DNA of 64,000 bases from Draconibacterium aestuarii (lineage in GTDB: Bacteria; Bacteroidota; Bacteroidia; Bacteroidales; Prolixibacteraceae), in the NCBI GenBank assembly GCA_026671195.1, contig JAPOHD010000031.1, forward strand, positions 208,585 through 272,584. The letters run 5' to 3'. Under the pieces are notes generated by a model, which was given only the letters and a program-made list of their open reading frames with translations, ran no database searches and was not told the DNA's origin. Made by a program: the position numbers and the translations under genes. Shown here in pieces: positions 8,823 to 17,330 of this stretch (position 1 is the stretch's first letter; each line of letters opens with the position of its first letter).

Positions 8823-8911
8823 ATATAAAATAGATTCAATAATATACGTGTCCTTGTTTTGTAGATTCAAGAGTATTTAGTACAAATTTGAATTTTTGAA
8901 AAAACAGAGTA

Positions 8912-9679
8912 TTAATGAATTGTAAAAATATCACGATCATTTAATAACGGAAACCGTTCTCTGAAATCGTGAAGATCAGTATACGAAATTTCGAAAGTTT
9001 TAATGTTTTCAGACTCACCTATAAAATCGGCATTTCCTTTTGGTGAGATACAGGCAGAATCTCCTAAATAACTTAATCCGGTTCCATCGGTTCCGGTGCG
9101 GTTAATTCCAAAACAATAGGCCTGATTTTCAATGGCGCGCGAAATCAAAAGATTTTTCCAAACATGATGACGTGGCGAAGGCCAGTTGGCCATATAAATA
9201 ACTATATCGTAATCTTCCAGGTTTCTTGCAAAAACCGGAAAACGAAGATCATAACAGATTTGCAAGCAGAACTTCCAACCTTTGTATTCCACAATTGTCT
9301 TTTCTTTTCCGGGCGAATAATGAAGATGCTCCTGCCCCATTGTATACAAATGCCGTTTATCGTATTTATCAATCTTTCCATTGGGAAATACCCAGAACGC
9401 ACGATTATAGATTTGTCCGTTTTCTTCAATAATCAGGCTTCCAACCACTGCAGTATTCTTTTCTGCAGCTAACCTTTTCATCCAGTTAACAGCTGGCCCA
9501 TCCATAGGTTCTTTCAGTCTTTCGGGTTCCATCGAAAAACCTGTAGTAAACATTTCAGGGAAAATGATAACGTCCGTTTCCTCACTTCTTTCCAGCCATT
9601 GCGAATACTTGTCGAGATTGGCCTGCGAATTTTCCCAGATTATATCGGGTTGGATAATGGTTATTTTTAGGTTTTTCAT
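8912..9679 (-). CDS. Omega-amidase, nitrilase superfamily (YafV-type)
   Basis: This 255-residue carbon-nitrogen hydrolase carries the catalytic triad E42 (IIFPEMFTTGF), K108 (DKYDKRHLY) and C142 (LQICYDLRFP). The FPEMFTTGFSM and CYDLRFP signatures are those of YafV/omega-amidase, which hydrolyses 2-oxoglutaramate or 2-oxosuccinamate in the methionine-salvage and glutamine transaminase routes. It is cytosolic with no signal peptide, and its length is normal for the family. The alcohol dehydrogenase gene is 34 bp upstream on the same strand, so co-transcription is possible, although a functional link is not obvious. Confidence 0.88.
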   Translation of the reverse strand: MKNLKITIIQPDIIWENSQANLDKYSQWLERSEETDVIIFPEMFTTGFSMEPERLKEPMDGPAVNWMKRLAAEKNTAVVGSLIIEENGQIYNRAFWVFPNGKIDKYDKRHLYTMGQEHLHYSPGKEKTIVEYKGWKFCLQICYDLRFPVFARNLEDYDIVIYMANWPSPRHHVWKNLLISRAIENQAYCFGINRTGTDGTGLSYLGDSACISPKGNADFIGESENIKTFEISYTDLHDFRERFPLLNDRDIFTIH

Positions 9680-9713
9680 TTTGTTTCTCGCTGATTGTGC
9701 GGATAATCGCAGA

Positions 9714-10754
9714 TTAGAATTTATTGATTACTGTTACTCCCAGGTTTTCAAACTTATTCATATTTACCAATGCTTCCGGTGCTTCTTCCAACGAAATGGT
9801 TTTTCCCAGCATCAATTCTGGATGTACTTTCCCTGCTTTTATCATTTCAAACACAGCATTGTAACGAAAGGCCTGCATTCCATGGCTTCCCAGAATCTCA
9901 ATCTCGTGTGCCACAACTTTATCCATAGGAATTTTCGGATGTTTGTGATCGGCAGTGGTTAATCCCACCTGAATATGTTTTCCTCTTTTTCGCAAACACG
10001 AAATGGAGTTAAAACAGGTTTCCTGACTCCCCAATGCATCAATTGAAAGATGTGCGCCACGTCCGGTAATTTTCACTATCGCTGCAGGCACGCTTTCAAC
10101 CTGTTTGGCATGAATTACGGCACTGGCACCCAGTTTTTTCGCCCAATCGAGTTTTTTATCATCAATGTCAACTGCAATCACATTGGCTCCTGCACCGGCA
10201 GAAATATTTATTGCAGAAAGACCAACACCGCCGCATCCGTGCACTGCTACCCACTGCCCGGCCGAAACTTTCCCCTGGTCGATTACTGCACGAAATGAAG
10301 TAATAAAACGGCATCCCAGACTTGCCGCGGTTACAAAGTCAATTTCATCGGGCAAGTGAACCAGGTTTATATCGGCATATTTTATCTCAACAAACTCGGC
10401 AAACGATCCCCAGGCCGTAAAACCGGGTTGAAACTGGTTGTCGCAAACCTGGTGGTTTCCGGAGTTGCACTCGGGGCAACAACCACAACCACTTACAAAT
10501 GGAACGGTTACACGGTCGCCAACTTCCAAATTCTGAATTTTGTTTCCAATTTCTGAAATGGTTCCAGCCAACTCGTGACCGGGAACGTGCGGCAAAACAA
10601 TATCCGGATCGTGCCCCATCCAGCCATGCCAGTCGCTGCGGCAAAGTCCGGTCGCCCCTATTTTAATAATTACACTATCAGGTGAAACTGTAGGTTCTTG
10701 AACTTCCCTGATCTCAACTTTCCCTTTAAATTCTTTGTAATAAACAGCTTTCAT
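9714..10754 (-). CDS. Zinc-dependent medium-chain alcohol dehydrogenase
   Basis: The 346-residue MDR-family dehydrogenase has catalytic-zinc ligands C38 ([11 protein letters not shown]) and H60/E61 (VPGHELAG). The structural-zinc lobe is C90-x2-C93-x2-C96-x7-C104, and there is a Rossmann motif ([15 protein letters not shown]) near residue 170. It oxidises an alcohol or polyol with NAD(P)+. The [13 protein letters not shown] stretch is typical of a Bacteroidota and actinobacterial subgroup with unassigned substrate. All metal ligands are intact. It begins next to a repeat-like remnant at 10771-10790. Confidence 0.88.
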   Translation of the reverse strand: MKAVYYKEFKGKVEIREVQEPTVSPDSVIIKIGATGLCRSDWHGWMGHDPDIVLPHVPGHELAGTISEIGNKIQNLEVGDRVTVPFVSGCGCCPECNSGNHQVCDNQFQPGFTAWGSFAEFVEIKYADINLVHLPDEIDFVTAASLGCRFITSFRAVIDQGKVSAGQWVAVHGCGGVGLSAINISAGAGANVIAVDIDDKKLDWAKKLGASAVIHAKQVESVPAAIVKITGRGAHLSIDALGSQETCFNSISCLRKRGKHIQVGLTTADHKHPKIPMDKVVAHEIEILGSHGMQAFRYNAVFEMIKAGKVHPELMLGKTISLEEAPEALVNMNKFENLGVTVINKF

Positions 10755-11015
10755 GCAAAAAAAATCGGGAGACCGAAGTCGGAAGATGGATGTAATCCGT
10801 ACTGCCGAAGATCAATCTTACCAGTTAATCGTTTGACAATATTTTGATAAACTCAAATGTAGTCAGAAGAAAAATGAAATGGAAATGTTTTTGAAAAGTT
10901 TGCAGTTGGAAGTTGTCTGCCTGCCGAAGAGGAAAATCGAAAACCAAAGTTTCCATTGACAACCAATTTTCACACCTCACTTGAGTGCGGTGATCGCCAG
11001 TAGCTATAAAACCAG

Positions 11016-11056
11016 CTTTAGCCGTAAAAAGGAGATTAAAGGCTAAAGCCTTTTTT
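11016..11056 (+). terminator. Terminator-like hairpin (CTTTAGCC/GGCTAAAG)
   Basis: A perfect 8-bp stem (11016-11023 with 11041-11048) and 17-nt loop is followed by CC and six T. No plus-strand gene ends nearby, so this may be an intergenic repeat unit rather than a gene terminator. Confidence 0.4.
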
Positions 11057-11236
11057 GTTGCAAGTACTTCTCAAAATCACCAAGCTGCAACATGGTGTAA
11101 AAGAGTCGCTTGTTGCACCTTTTCCCAATTTATAATCCTTCTAAACATTTTTGGCATTCTATTTGACATAAATATAATATCTTTCGCAGGATTTGGTTTT
11201 TGCGGTTGAATACCCATTCACCATCAAAAATCGACT

Positions 11237-11270
11237 AACCCGACTCCATTTATTTGTTGTCGGGTTTTTA
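11237..11270 (+). terminator. Strong intrinsic terminator without an obvious gene
   Basis: AACCCGAC (11237-11244) pairs perfectly with GTCGGGTT (11259-11266), with a 14-nt loop and a T tract. It terminates plus-strand transcription where no protein gene lies upstream, which could mark the end of a small RNA. Confidence 0.55.
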
Positions 11271-11609
11271 AATTCGAATTTTAATCTTTCCATATCAGTA
11301 GTTTGTTTCACATTGCTTAAATTTCGATTTATAATTAATTATCTCTCAGTTCATTTCTGATTGAATCAGATTTCTATGTGAATCTTTTCAGATAACCATT
11401 TGATTATGATTTTCGTAAATTTATTTGAAATTCAATATTCATTCGCTTTTATTAGAACTTTTATTAAAAAAAATTTGCAGATAGAAATAGTCCATTAGAC
11501 AAGATATTTAACGATAAAAACTGAATTACAAATTTATAAAACAAAGGGTGATAGTATGTATAGTGCATTACAACATACAGATACATTATTGCCATTAAAG
11601 AAATAAAAT

Positions 11610-12103
11610 ATGAAAGTTCAGAATTTAAAAAATTATCGGTTGAACAAATGGATATTTATTATTGGAATATTCTTTTTGTTCATTTAGTAGATGTATTGTT
11701 TCTCCTGAACTTGTTGGAAAATGGGAAACTGGGATGGAAGGTATCACAGTTCGTACTCAACTTGAAAATAAACAGTTTCAATTTACAAGAAATTCAGCAG
11801 TTGTTAAGCTGGAATTTTTTAGTGATAACAGAGTATCTGGCTCAATTGGATCTGCAACATTTGAAAATGTAAAATTTAAGAAAAATCGGGGAAATCTTGA
11901 AAGAACAAAAATTGCCTATATTGTCAAAGGTAGAACAATCGGAAAATTTTTCGAAAATGACCCACTTGACGAAAAAGAAGTTGAACTTTTTTTTGGGACC
12001 AGTTGTGGGTTACACTATTAATACTGAACTTCGGTCTATAGAAGGTTGGATTTGGTCTTTTCCGATGTCAGGTTTTGAACTGGTTAAAGTAGAAAACAAG
12101 TAA
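11610..12103 (+). pseudogene. Small exported/lipoprotein-like gene broken by two frameshifts
   Basis: Three reading frames join into one plausible protein of about 165 residues. The first is a hydrophobic N-terminus from ATG 11610 (NKWIFIIGIFFLFI, stop TAG 11685). It is followed by SRCIVSPELVGKWETG in the next frame to about 11990. The third segment runs from GPVVGYTINTEL to VENK, ending at 12103. The second break falls in a run of eight T (about 11986-11993); removing one T restores the frame. The first break is also beside T-rich sequence. VGKWETG resembles lipocalin-like or META-type small lipoproteins. It is either a genuine pseudogene or contains homopolymer sequencing errors. Confidence 0.6.
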
Positions 12104-12134
12104 ATTAATTTTTCTCATACAAAAACATACCTTA

Positions 12135-12171
12135 ATCGAGTAACCCACTCGATGAGTAAGCCCTGACAGGG
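12135..12171. other. Two small hairpins downstream of the DnaE-type gene
   Basis: ATCGAGT-AACCC-ACTCGAT (12135-12153) is followed by CCCTG-A-CAGGG (12161-12171). They lie between the convergent pseudogene and the polymerase gene. There is no T run on either strand, so a terminator role is uncertain. Confidence 0.35.
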
Positions 12172-12235
12172 AGATGCTCTCACATCAGTTCAACAAGTTT
12201 CCAATATGAATTAAAATTTATGCTGCTTTATCTAT

Positions 12236-15200
12236 CTATTTTCTAAAACCTACCTTCGCAAGATAATTAGACTGTATTCCTAACTGATTGTTTTTCTTTA
12301 CCGGATATTTACCTGGCAACTCAGGTTTGGAAACCGCAGAACCCGGCACTTTCAACCGTGTTGACGGTTCTTCCAAATTTTCGTTGGGCAGGCGGTACAA
12401 TTCGACCACTTCAATGCTTACAAAACCAAATTCTTCAACCACTTTACCTTTTATCAGGTAGCAGCCACCACCCGTAAACGGATACCGGACAGCCACTTCC
12501 GGAAACTGAACAGTATCAATCCAGTGCCCTTCAAAATCGATAAAAACTCCAAAACTCATGGTTTTTGCACCGCTGGTACGTGTACGTTTTACATGTACCA
12601 AACTGCCAACAATGGCAACGTTTTGGTTGATCAATTGCGGCAAATCTGCGGCCAGGGTTTGTGGCAAACGCAAATCTTCCAATAATTCAAAAGGCGAGCG
12701 GGTAACCGGAAATTCCAGCAATTCAATTTCGTCGTAGGCATTTTCCAGTGGGTGATAATATAATTCGGGGATTGTAAACTCTTTTACTTCCTGCTCAAAC
12801 AGCGTGCGTTCAGGTGCCGTTTTTCTCGATTTCGCCAGAATAAAGTGGGCATTCCAAAGCAATTCTTTTTTCGATTTCCGGGTAAAATTAAAGGCGCCCA
12901 CACGAATTAATATGCTGAGTTGCTCCAGCGAAATTCGTACCCGTCCCAAAAAATCTTGTAAACTCCGGTAATAACCGCCTCTGTAACGTTCGTTTAAAAT
13001 GGCATTAATTGTTGTAGTTTCCAGACTTTTTAAAAAGCCAAATCCAAGATGGATTACATTTCCGTTGATTACCGTTTGGTTTTCGCTGCGGTTGATACAG
13101 GGCGGAAAAATTTTGGCGCCGTGCATCCGTGCTTCGTGCACATACAATTCGGTACGGTAAAAACCACCGCCGTTGTTAATGGTGGCCACAATGTATTCCA
13201 ACGGGTAATAAGCTTTTATAAACAATGCCTGGTAGCTTTCAACAGCGTACGAAGCCGAGTGTCCTTTTGAAAAAGCATAATTGGCAAAACTTTCAATCTG
13301 AGTCCAGACACGCGTAACCAAACCATAATCATAGCCTTTCTCTTCGCAATTGGAAAAGAATTTGTCCTTTATTTTGCCAAACTCGTTGCGCTGCTTAAAC
13401 TTCCACGACATACCGCGCCGCAAAATATCCGACTCGGCCAAAGTAAGTCCGGCAAAAAGATGCGCCACTTTTATTACATCTTCCTGGTACACCATTACTC
13501 CGTAAGTTTCTTCCAGAAGTTCGTAAAGTGCGGGCGCTTCCTTTTGGGCTTCCACACACCGGCTACGGTCGCGGTAACGCAAAATGTACTCGCGCATCAT
13601 TCCGCTTTGTGCCACTCCGGGGCGAATAATCGAACTTGCAGCCACCAATCGCAGGTAATCGTCGGCTTCCAGTTTGGTAAGCAACATACGCATGGCCGGC
13701 GATTCCACATAAAAACAGCCAATTGTATTTCCGTGTTTTAGCAACTCTTTTATACGCACGTCGTCCTTGTATGTTTTCAGGTCGTGAATATCAATTTCAT
13801 CACCCCTATTTTCCTGAACTAAGCGAATGGCATCTTCAATTTTACTTAAACCGCGCTGCCCCAGAATATCGAATTTGGCAAAACCGAGGTCTTCCGCTTC
13901 GAGCATACTAAAATGAATTGTTGGAAAACCTTTGGGCGGCATAATGGTCGCCGTGTAAGTGCTGATTGGTTCTTCCGAAATTAAAATCCCGCTTGAGTGC
14001 ACACTCAAATGACTCGGAAATCCATGAATCAGTTGACTGTATTGAAGCACCAGTTTTCCAATATCATCCAGACTGTTAAAATCTTTTGTAGCCTGCAATT
14101 TTTCGATTTCGTGTGCCGGCAAACCAAAAACTTTCCCGAGTTCGCGAATCATCGATTTGTACTGAAAAGTAATGTAAGTTCCCACCAGCGCCGTTTTGTT
14201 CCAGTCGTGCCTGTCGAAAATATAGCGGGTAATTCGATCGCGGTCGCGCGAAGCAAAATCAAGGTCAAAATCGGGCGGGCTTTGCCGCGAAGGATTGATA
14301 AAACGCTCGAAATACAGGTCCAGTTCAAGCGGATCAACATCGGTGATTCGAAGCAGGTAAGCTACCATACTATTGGCACCACTTCCCCGCCCCACATAAT
14401 AACATCCCTGGCTGCGGGCGTATTCCACCAGGTCCCAGTTAATCAGAAAATAAGAGGAAAAATCCATCTGCCGGATAATTTTCAGTTCCTTTTCCATCCG
14501 GGCGACTACCCTGGGCGAAGGCTCGCCAAACCGATACAAAATACCATCCCACGCCAGTTTACTGAGCAGCTTAAAATCCTCTTCGGATGAAGAAGTGTAG
14601 CACTTTTTATTTTTGTTTTGTTTGAAGGTAAAATCAATGGAACAGCTTCCAATTAAACCTTGTGTATTTTCAATTATCTGCGGAAAATCGCGAAACTGAT
14701 AAAAGATTTCCTCGCGTGGCTGCATGATTTCATTGGGACTGGCTTCTTCGCTTTTGGGCAAACGGCTCAGCAAAGTATTGTTGTCCATGGTGCGCAAAAG
14801 CCGGTGCACATTAAAATCGCGTTTATTGCGAAATGTAACAGGCTGCAAAATCACCAGCTTTTCGGGGTAATTTCGTAAGTCGCCAAACAGTTTGTTTATT
14901 TCCGACGGACGCACTCCAATAAATTCATCCCGGTTCAGGTGCTTCGGATGAATACTTCCAACAGGATACACAACAAAAGCATTCAAAAATATTGGCGCTC
15001 TGTCTGCAAACTCTTTTCCCGAATGAAGATGAAAAGTGAGGTGCTCATTCAACTCCCTAAAACCCTGGTTGTTTTTTGCAATACCAATGTACTTCTGCTC
15101 GGCACCGTTTCTGAAATCGATACCCAAAACAGGTTTTAAATCTTTTCCCTGGCAACGCCGGATAAAATCGATGGCAGCCGAAGTATTATTAATATCACTT

Positions 15201-15304
15201 AATACCAGCGAACGGTAGTTCTTATCAATGGCTTCCTCAATCAACTGATCAATGGAAATGGTTCCGAATTTATAACTGTAATATGTGTGGCAATTTAGTA
15301 GCAT
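12236..15304 (-). CDS. DnaE-type DNA polymerase III alpha subunit, error-prone (DnaE2-like)
   Basis: The 1022-residue C-family polymerase is shorter than a replicative DnaE (about 1160). It has a PHP domain (1-230) whose first motif reads NCHTYYS instead of HxH, so the PHP metal site is probably degenerate. The palm carries GRGSGAN (306-311) and PPDFDLDF (343-350, catalytic D347 and D349), with the third Asp in AKFDILGQRG. The C-terminal OB-fold region (about 890-960, VAIVGSLVHVKRTRT) is present. Co-location with dinB and a LexA-like regulator, and the short length, indicate a translesion or SOS polymerase rather than the replicase. A 240-bp gap with a nested hairpin element separates it from dinB. 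Confidence 0.88.
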   Translation of the reverse strand: MLLNCHTYYSYKFGTISIDQLIEEAIDKNYRSLVLSDINNTSAAIDFIRRCQGKDLKPVLGIDFRNGAEQKYIGIAKNNQGFRELNEHLTFHLHSGKEFADRAPIFLNAFVVYPVGSIHPKHLNRDEFIGVRPSEINKLFGDLRNYPEKLVILQPVTFRNKRDFNVHRLLRTMDNNTLLSRLPKSEEASPNEIMQPREEIFYQFRDFPQIIENTQGLIGSCSIDFTFKQNKNKKCYTSSSEEDFKLLSKLAWDGILYRFGEPSPRVVARMEKELKIIRQMDFSSYFLINWDLVEYARSQGCYYVGRGSGANSMVAYLLRITDVDPLELDLYFERFINPSRQSPPDFDLDFASRDRDRITRYIFDRHDWNKTALVGTYITFQYKSMIRELGKVFGLPAHEIEKLQATKDFNSLDDIGKLVLQYSQLIHGFPSHLSVHSSGILISEEPISTYTATIMPPKGFPTIHFSMLEAEDLGFAKFDILGQRGLSKIEDAIRLVQENRGDEIDIHDLKTYKDDVRIKELLKHGNTIGCFYVESPAMRMLLTKLEADDYLRLVAASSIIRPGVAQSGMMREYILRYRDRSRCVEAQKEAPALYELLEETYGVMVYQEDVIKVAHLFAGLTLAESDILRRGMSWKFKQRNEFGKIKDKFFSNCEEKGYDYGLVTRVWTQIESFANYAFSKGHSASYAVESYQALFIKAYYPLEYIVATINNGGGFYRTELYVHEARMHGAKIFPPCINRSENQTVINGNVIHLGFGFLKSLETTTINAILNERYRGGYYRSLQDFLGRVRISLEQLSILIRVGAFNFTRKSKKELLWNAHFILAKSRKTAPERTLFEQEVKEFTIPELYYHPLENAYDEIELLEFPVTRSPFELLEDLRLPQTLAADLPQLINQNVAIVGSLVHVKRTRTSGAKTMSFGVFIDFEGHWIDTVQFPEVAVRYPFTGGGCYLIKGKVVEEFGFVSIEVVELYRLPNENLEEPSTRLKVPGSAVSKPELPGKYPVKKNNQLGIQSNYLAKVGFRK

Positions 15305-15330
15305 GTTCTCTTTTTTTAGATTGATTGGAG

Positions 15331-15474
15331 ATTCTTTCGCTTCATTACATTCCGCTCAGAATGACAATGAATTAGGATCAAGGGCTTGGGGGGAGATGGT
15401 TTAGCGGCAAACCATCTCCCCAAAAGCAAACCTCCCCAAACCTTTGTCATTCCGAGCAAAGCGAGGAATCCCTT
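15331..15474. repeat. Nested inverted-repeat element (MITE/REP-like)
   Basis: The outer arms are related inverted repeats: TGTCATTCCGAGC...GCGAGGAATC at 15445-15471, and the reverse complement of 15331-15366 (TGTCATTCTGAGC...GCGAAAGAATC). The arms enclose a perfect 13-bp hairpin, GGGGAGATGGTTT-AGCGGC-AAACCATCTCCCC (15390-15421), itself flanked by TTGGGG and CCCCAA. There is no coding potential. It lies between two co-oriented polymerase genes. Confidence 0.65.
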
Positions 15475-15544
15475 TCAATTCGACCAATCTCCAAATCCGG
15501 ACAACTGATTTATTCATATTCTTACAAAACCGAATCATCACTTC

Positions 15545-16759
15545 TCAAATCCTCCTATGTGCCGGCATAACCGGTGGTTGCCCGTTAAACGGATTGCTCA
15601 TTTGCCCAATTCCGCGGGTTCCCAAAGTAGATGCGCGCCGAACAGCATTTTGCCCGAAACGGTTACGCATTTTATCCATTTGCTGATACAGTTTTATCAG
15701 GTTGGCATTGTCTTCAAACAATCGCATTTGGTAACTTCCTCCAACCAGGTGACTAAACCGGACCCCCACCAAACGCACCAGAACCCGCCGGTTATAAAGC
15801 TGGTCGAAAAGTTCCATGGTAGTGGCAATCAGCGTATGATCGAGCGAAGTGTACGGAATTCGCTTTTGCCGGGTACGGGTATCAAAATCGGAATAACGGA
15901 TAGTTACCGTAACGCACGAAGTAAGTTTATTGCCGTTGCGCAGGTAAAAAGCCAGTTTTTCGGCCATTGCCAGCAATAGTTTTTTTAGCGCCTGCACATC
16001 AATCGTATCTTTCTCAAAAGTCAGCGACGACGAAATGGATTTGCGCTCGTGATAAGGCTCTACCAGCGAATTATCGATTCCCTGTGCTTTTTTCCAGAGG
16101 GCAATCCCGTTTTTCCCCATCACTTTGTCCATCAGTTCAATGGGCATTTCCTGGATGGTTTTCACATAGCGAACACCCATATTTAGCAATATTTTATAGG
16201 TATGATCGCCCACCATCGGTATTTTTTTTACCAGCAAGGGAGCCAGAAATTCTTTTTCGTGCCCGCTCTCAACCTGCATGTAATTATTGGGTTTTATCTC
16301 GCCGGTAGCTACTTTCGAGACTGTTTTATTGGTTGAAAGTCCAAAGGAAATAGGCAGCCCCGTTTCACGGATTATCCGTTTCCGCAATTCCTGCGCCCAC
16401 AAATACGAACCGTAAAATTTATCCATTCCGCTTACATCAATGTAAAATTCGTCGATGGAAGATTTTTCGTAAAGCGGCGATTCCTCTTTTATAATATCGG
16501 TTATATCCTCTGAAAACTTGCTGTAAATCGAACTGTTTCCTTTTACCACAATTGCTTCGGGGCAAAGCCGCCGTGCCATTTGCATGGGCATTGCCGAATG
16601 CACACCATACGTTCTGGCTTCGTAACTACAGGCAGCCACTACTCCACGTCCGCTGGTTCCTCCAACCAGCACTGGTTTTCCGTTTAACTCCGAGTTCAAC
16701 AAACGCTCGCAGGAAACAAAAAAAGTATCTAAATCGATATGTACTATGTTTCTATTCAT
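15545..16759 (-). CDS. dinB: Y-family DNA polymerase IV (DinB)
   Basis: This is a 404-residue Y-family polymerase. Palm catalytic residues are D9 (HIDLDTFF) and D103-E104 (SSIDEFYIDVSG). The finger motif VVAACSYEARTYGVHSAMP and the little-finger domain (about 235-345) are present. A likely beta-clamp motif, QMRLF, lies near residue 350. The tail after it is Arg-, Gly- and Pro-rich. It performs translesion synthesis in the cytosol. With the DnaE2-like polymerase downstream on the same strand and the S24 regulator on the other side, it forms a mutagenesis cassette. Identification is secure; assignment to Pol IV rather than an ImuB-like protein rests on the intact active site. Confidence 0.92.
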   Translation of the reverse strand: MNRNIVHIDLDTFFVSCERLLNSELNGKPVLVGGTSGRGVVAACSYEARTYGVHSAMPMQMARRLCPEAIVVKGNSSIYSKFSEDITDIIKEESPLYEKSSIDEFYIDVSGMDKFYGSYLWAQELRKRIIRETGLPISFGLSTNKTVSKVATGEIKPNNYMQVESGHEKEFLAPLLVKKIPMVGDHTYKILLNMGVRYVKTIQEMPIELMDKVMGKNGIALWKKAQGIDNSLVEPYHERKSISSSLTFEKDTIDVQALKKLLLAMAEKLAFYLRNGNKLTSCVTVTIRYSDFDTRTRQKRIPYTSLDHTLIATTMELFDQLYNRRVLVRLVGVRFSHLVGGSYQMRLFEDNANLIKLYQQMDKMRNRFGQNAVRRASTLGTRGIGQMSNPFNGQPPVMPAHRRI

Positions 16760-16828
16760 TAAATGACAATAATATCGTCAATAATCCGACTATAATTTAA
16801 TCATTTTTTATTATATTTGGAAGAAAAA

Positions 16829-16893
16829 GTCCGAAGACGGAAGTCGGAAGACAGAAGATTTAATAAAAAGAGTCCGAAGACGGAGGTTTGAAG
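16829..16893. repeat. Left GTCCGAAG-type repeats flanking the IVS-protein gene
   Basis: GTCCGAAGACGGA occurs exactly twice (16829-16841 and 16872-16884), interleaved with GTCGGAAGAC and GTTTGAAG variants. The reverse complement of the right-hand copy at 17288-17316 is closely related, so the gene at 16920-17273 is bracketed by imperfect inverted repeats. Confidence 0.6.
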
Positions 16894-16919
16894 AAAACAC
16901 AAACTATAAAATATATAAT

Positions 16920-17273
16920 ATGGAATTCAAGTTTGAAAAGTTGATAATCTGGCAAAAGGCAATGGACTTTGGAGAAGAAATATATTCAATTGCCTATAAG
17001 TTCCCAAAAACAGAACTTTTTAATCTTTCTTCTCAAATTAGAAGAGCAGTTGATTCGATCGCCTTAAATATTTCTGAAGGTTCTATCGGACAATCAAATC
17101 CTGACTTCAAAAGATTTATGAACTATGCTATTCGTTCATTAGGAGAAGTCGTTACCTGTTTGCACAAAGCTAAGCGCCGTGAATATATTTCTGTAGAAGA
17201 ATTTGATACTCAATATGAGTTTGCTTTTAACCTCATGAATATGATGGTTGCCTTTAAAAACAAAATTAGGTAA
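16920..17273 (+). CDS. Four-helix-bundle protein (23S rRNA intervening-sequence family)
   Basis: This 117-residue all-helical protein shows the S23/IVP family signature: KFEKLIIWQKAMDFGEEIY at the start, SSQIRRAVDSIALNISEGS in the middle and FKRFMNYAIRSLGEVVT afterwards. Family members were first found inside intervening sequences of 23S rRNA genes. A relative (Avd) assists diversity-generating retroelements, but no reverse transcriptase is present here. This copy is free-standing, bracketed by imperfect inverted repeats, and sits between dinB and the S24 regulator on the regulator's strand. That layout suggests it arrived as a mobile unit. Its molecular role is unknown. Confidence 0.85.
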   Translation: MEFKFEKLIIWQKAMDFGEEIYSIAYKFPKTELFNLSSQIRRAVDSIALNISEGSIGQSNPDFKRFMNYAIRSLGEVVTCLHKAKRREYISVEEFDTQYEFAFNLMNMMVAFKNKIR

Positions 17274-17287
17274 CAGTACAAATCTCA

Positions 17288-17316
17288 CTTCGGACTCCGG
17301 TCATCGGACTTCCGAC
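17288..17316. repeat. Right inverted copy of the GTCCGAAG-type repeat
   Basis: Reading the minus strand gives GTCGGAAGTCC, then GATGACCGGAGTCCGAAG, matching the left copies at 16829-16893 with a few changes. It lies 15 bp after the four-helix-bundle gene and directly before the S24 regulator start at 17331, so it also occupies that gene's promoter region. Confidence 0.6.
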
Positions 17317-17330
17317 TAATATATATAACC

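Larger units (their letters stand above)
10755..11609. other. 855-bp gene-poor stretch with repeat remnant and hairpins
   Basis: No convincing coding frame was found. It contains a GACCGAAGTCGGAAGATGGA remnant (10771-10790) related to the repeats around the four-helix-bundle gene at 16.9 kb. It also holds a GGCTAAAG hairpin (11016-11048) and a strong terminator-like hairpin (11237-11266). The rest is AT-rich spacer DNA. Confidence 0.5.

Noticed and set aside
11180..11260. tRNA- or tmRNA-like CCA end near GACTCCA
   Set aside because: No cloverleaf arms or T-loop consensus could be drawn; only the terminator hairpin is convincing.
13997..14590. 197-codon frame on the plus strand within the DnaE-type gene
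   Set aside because: It lies antisense to conserved polymerase motifs and has no recognisable protein features.
16920..17273. Diversity-generating retroelement accessory (Avd)
   Set aside because: No reverse transcriptase, template repeat or variable repeat was seen around the four-helix-bundle gene.
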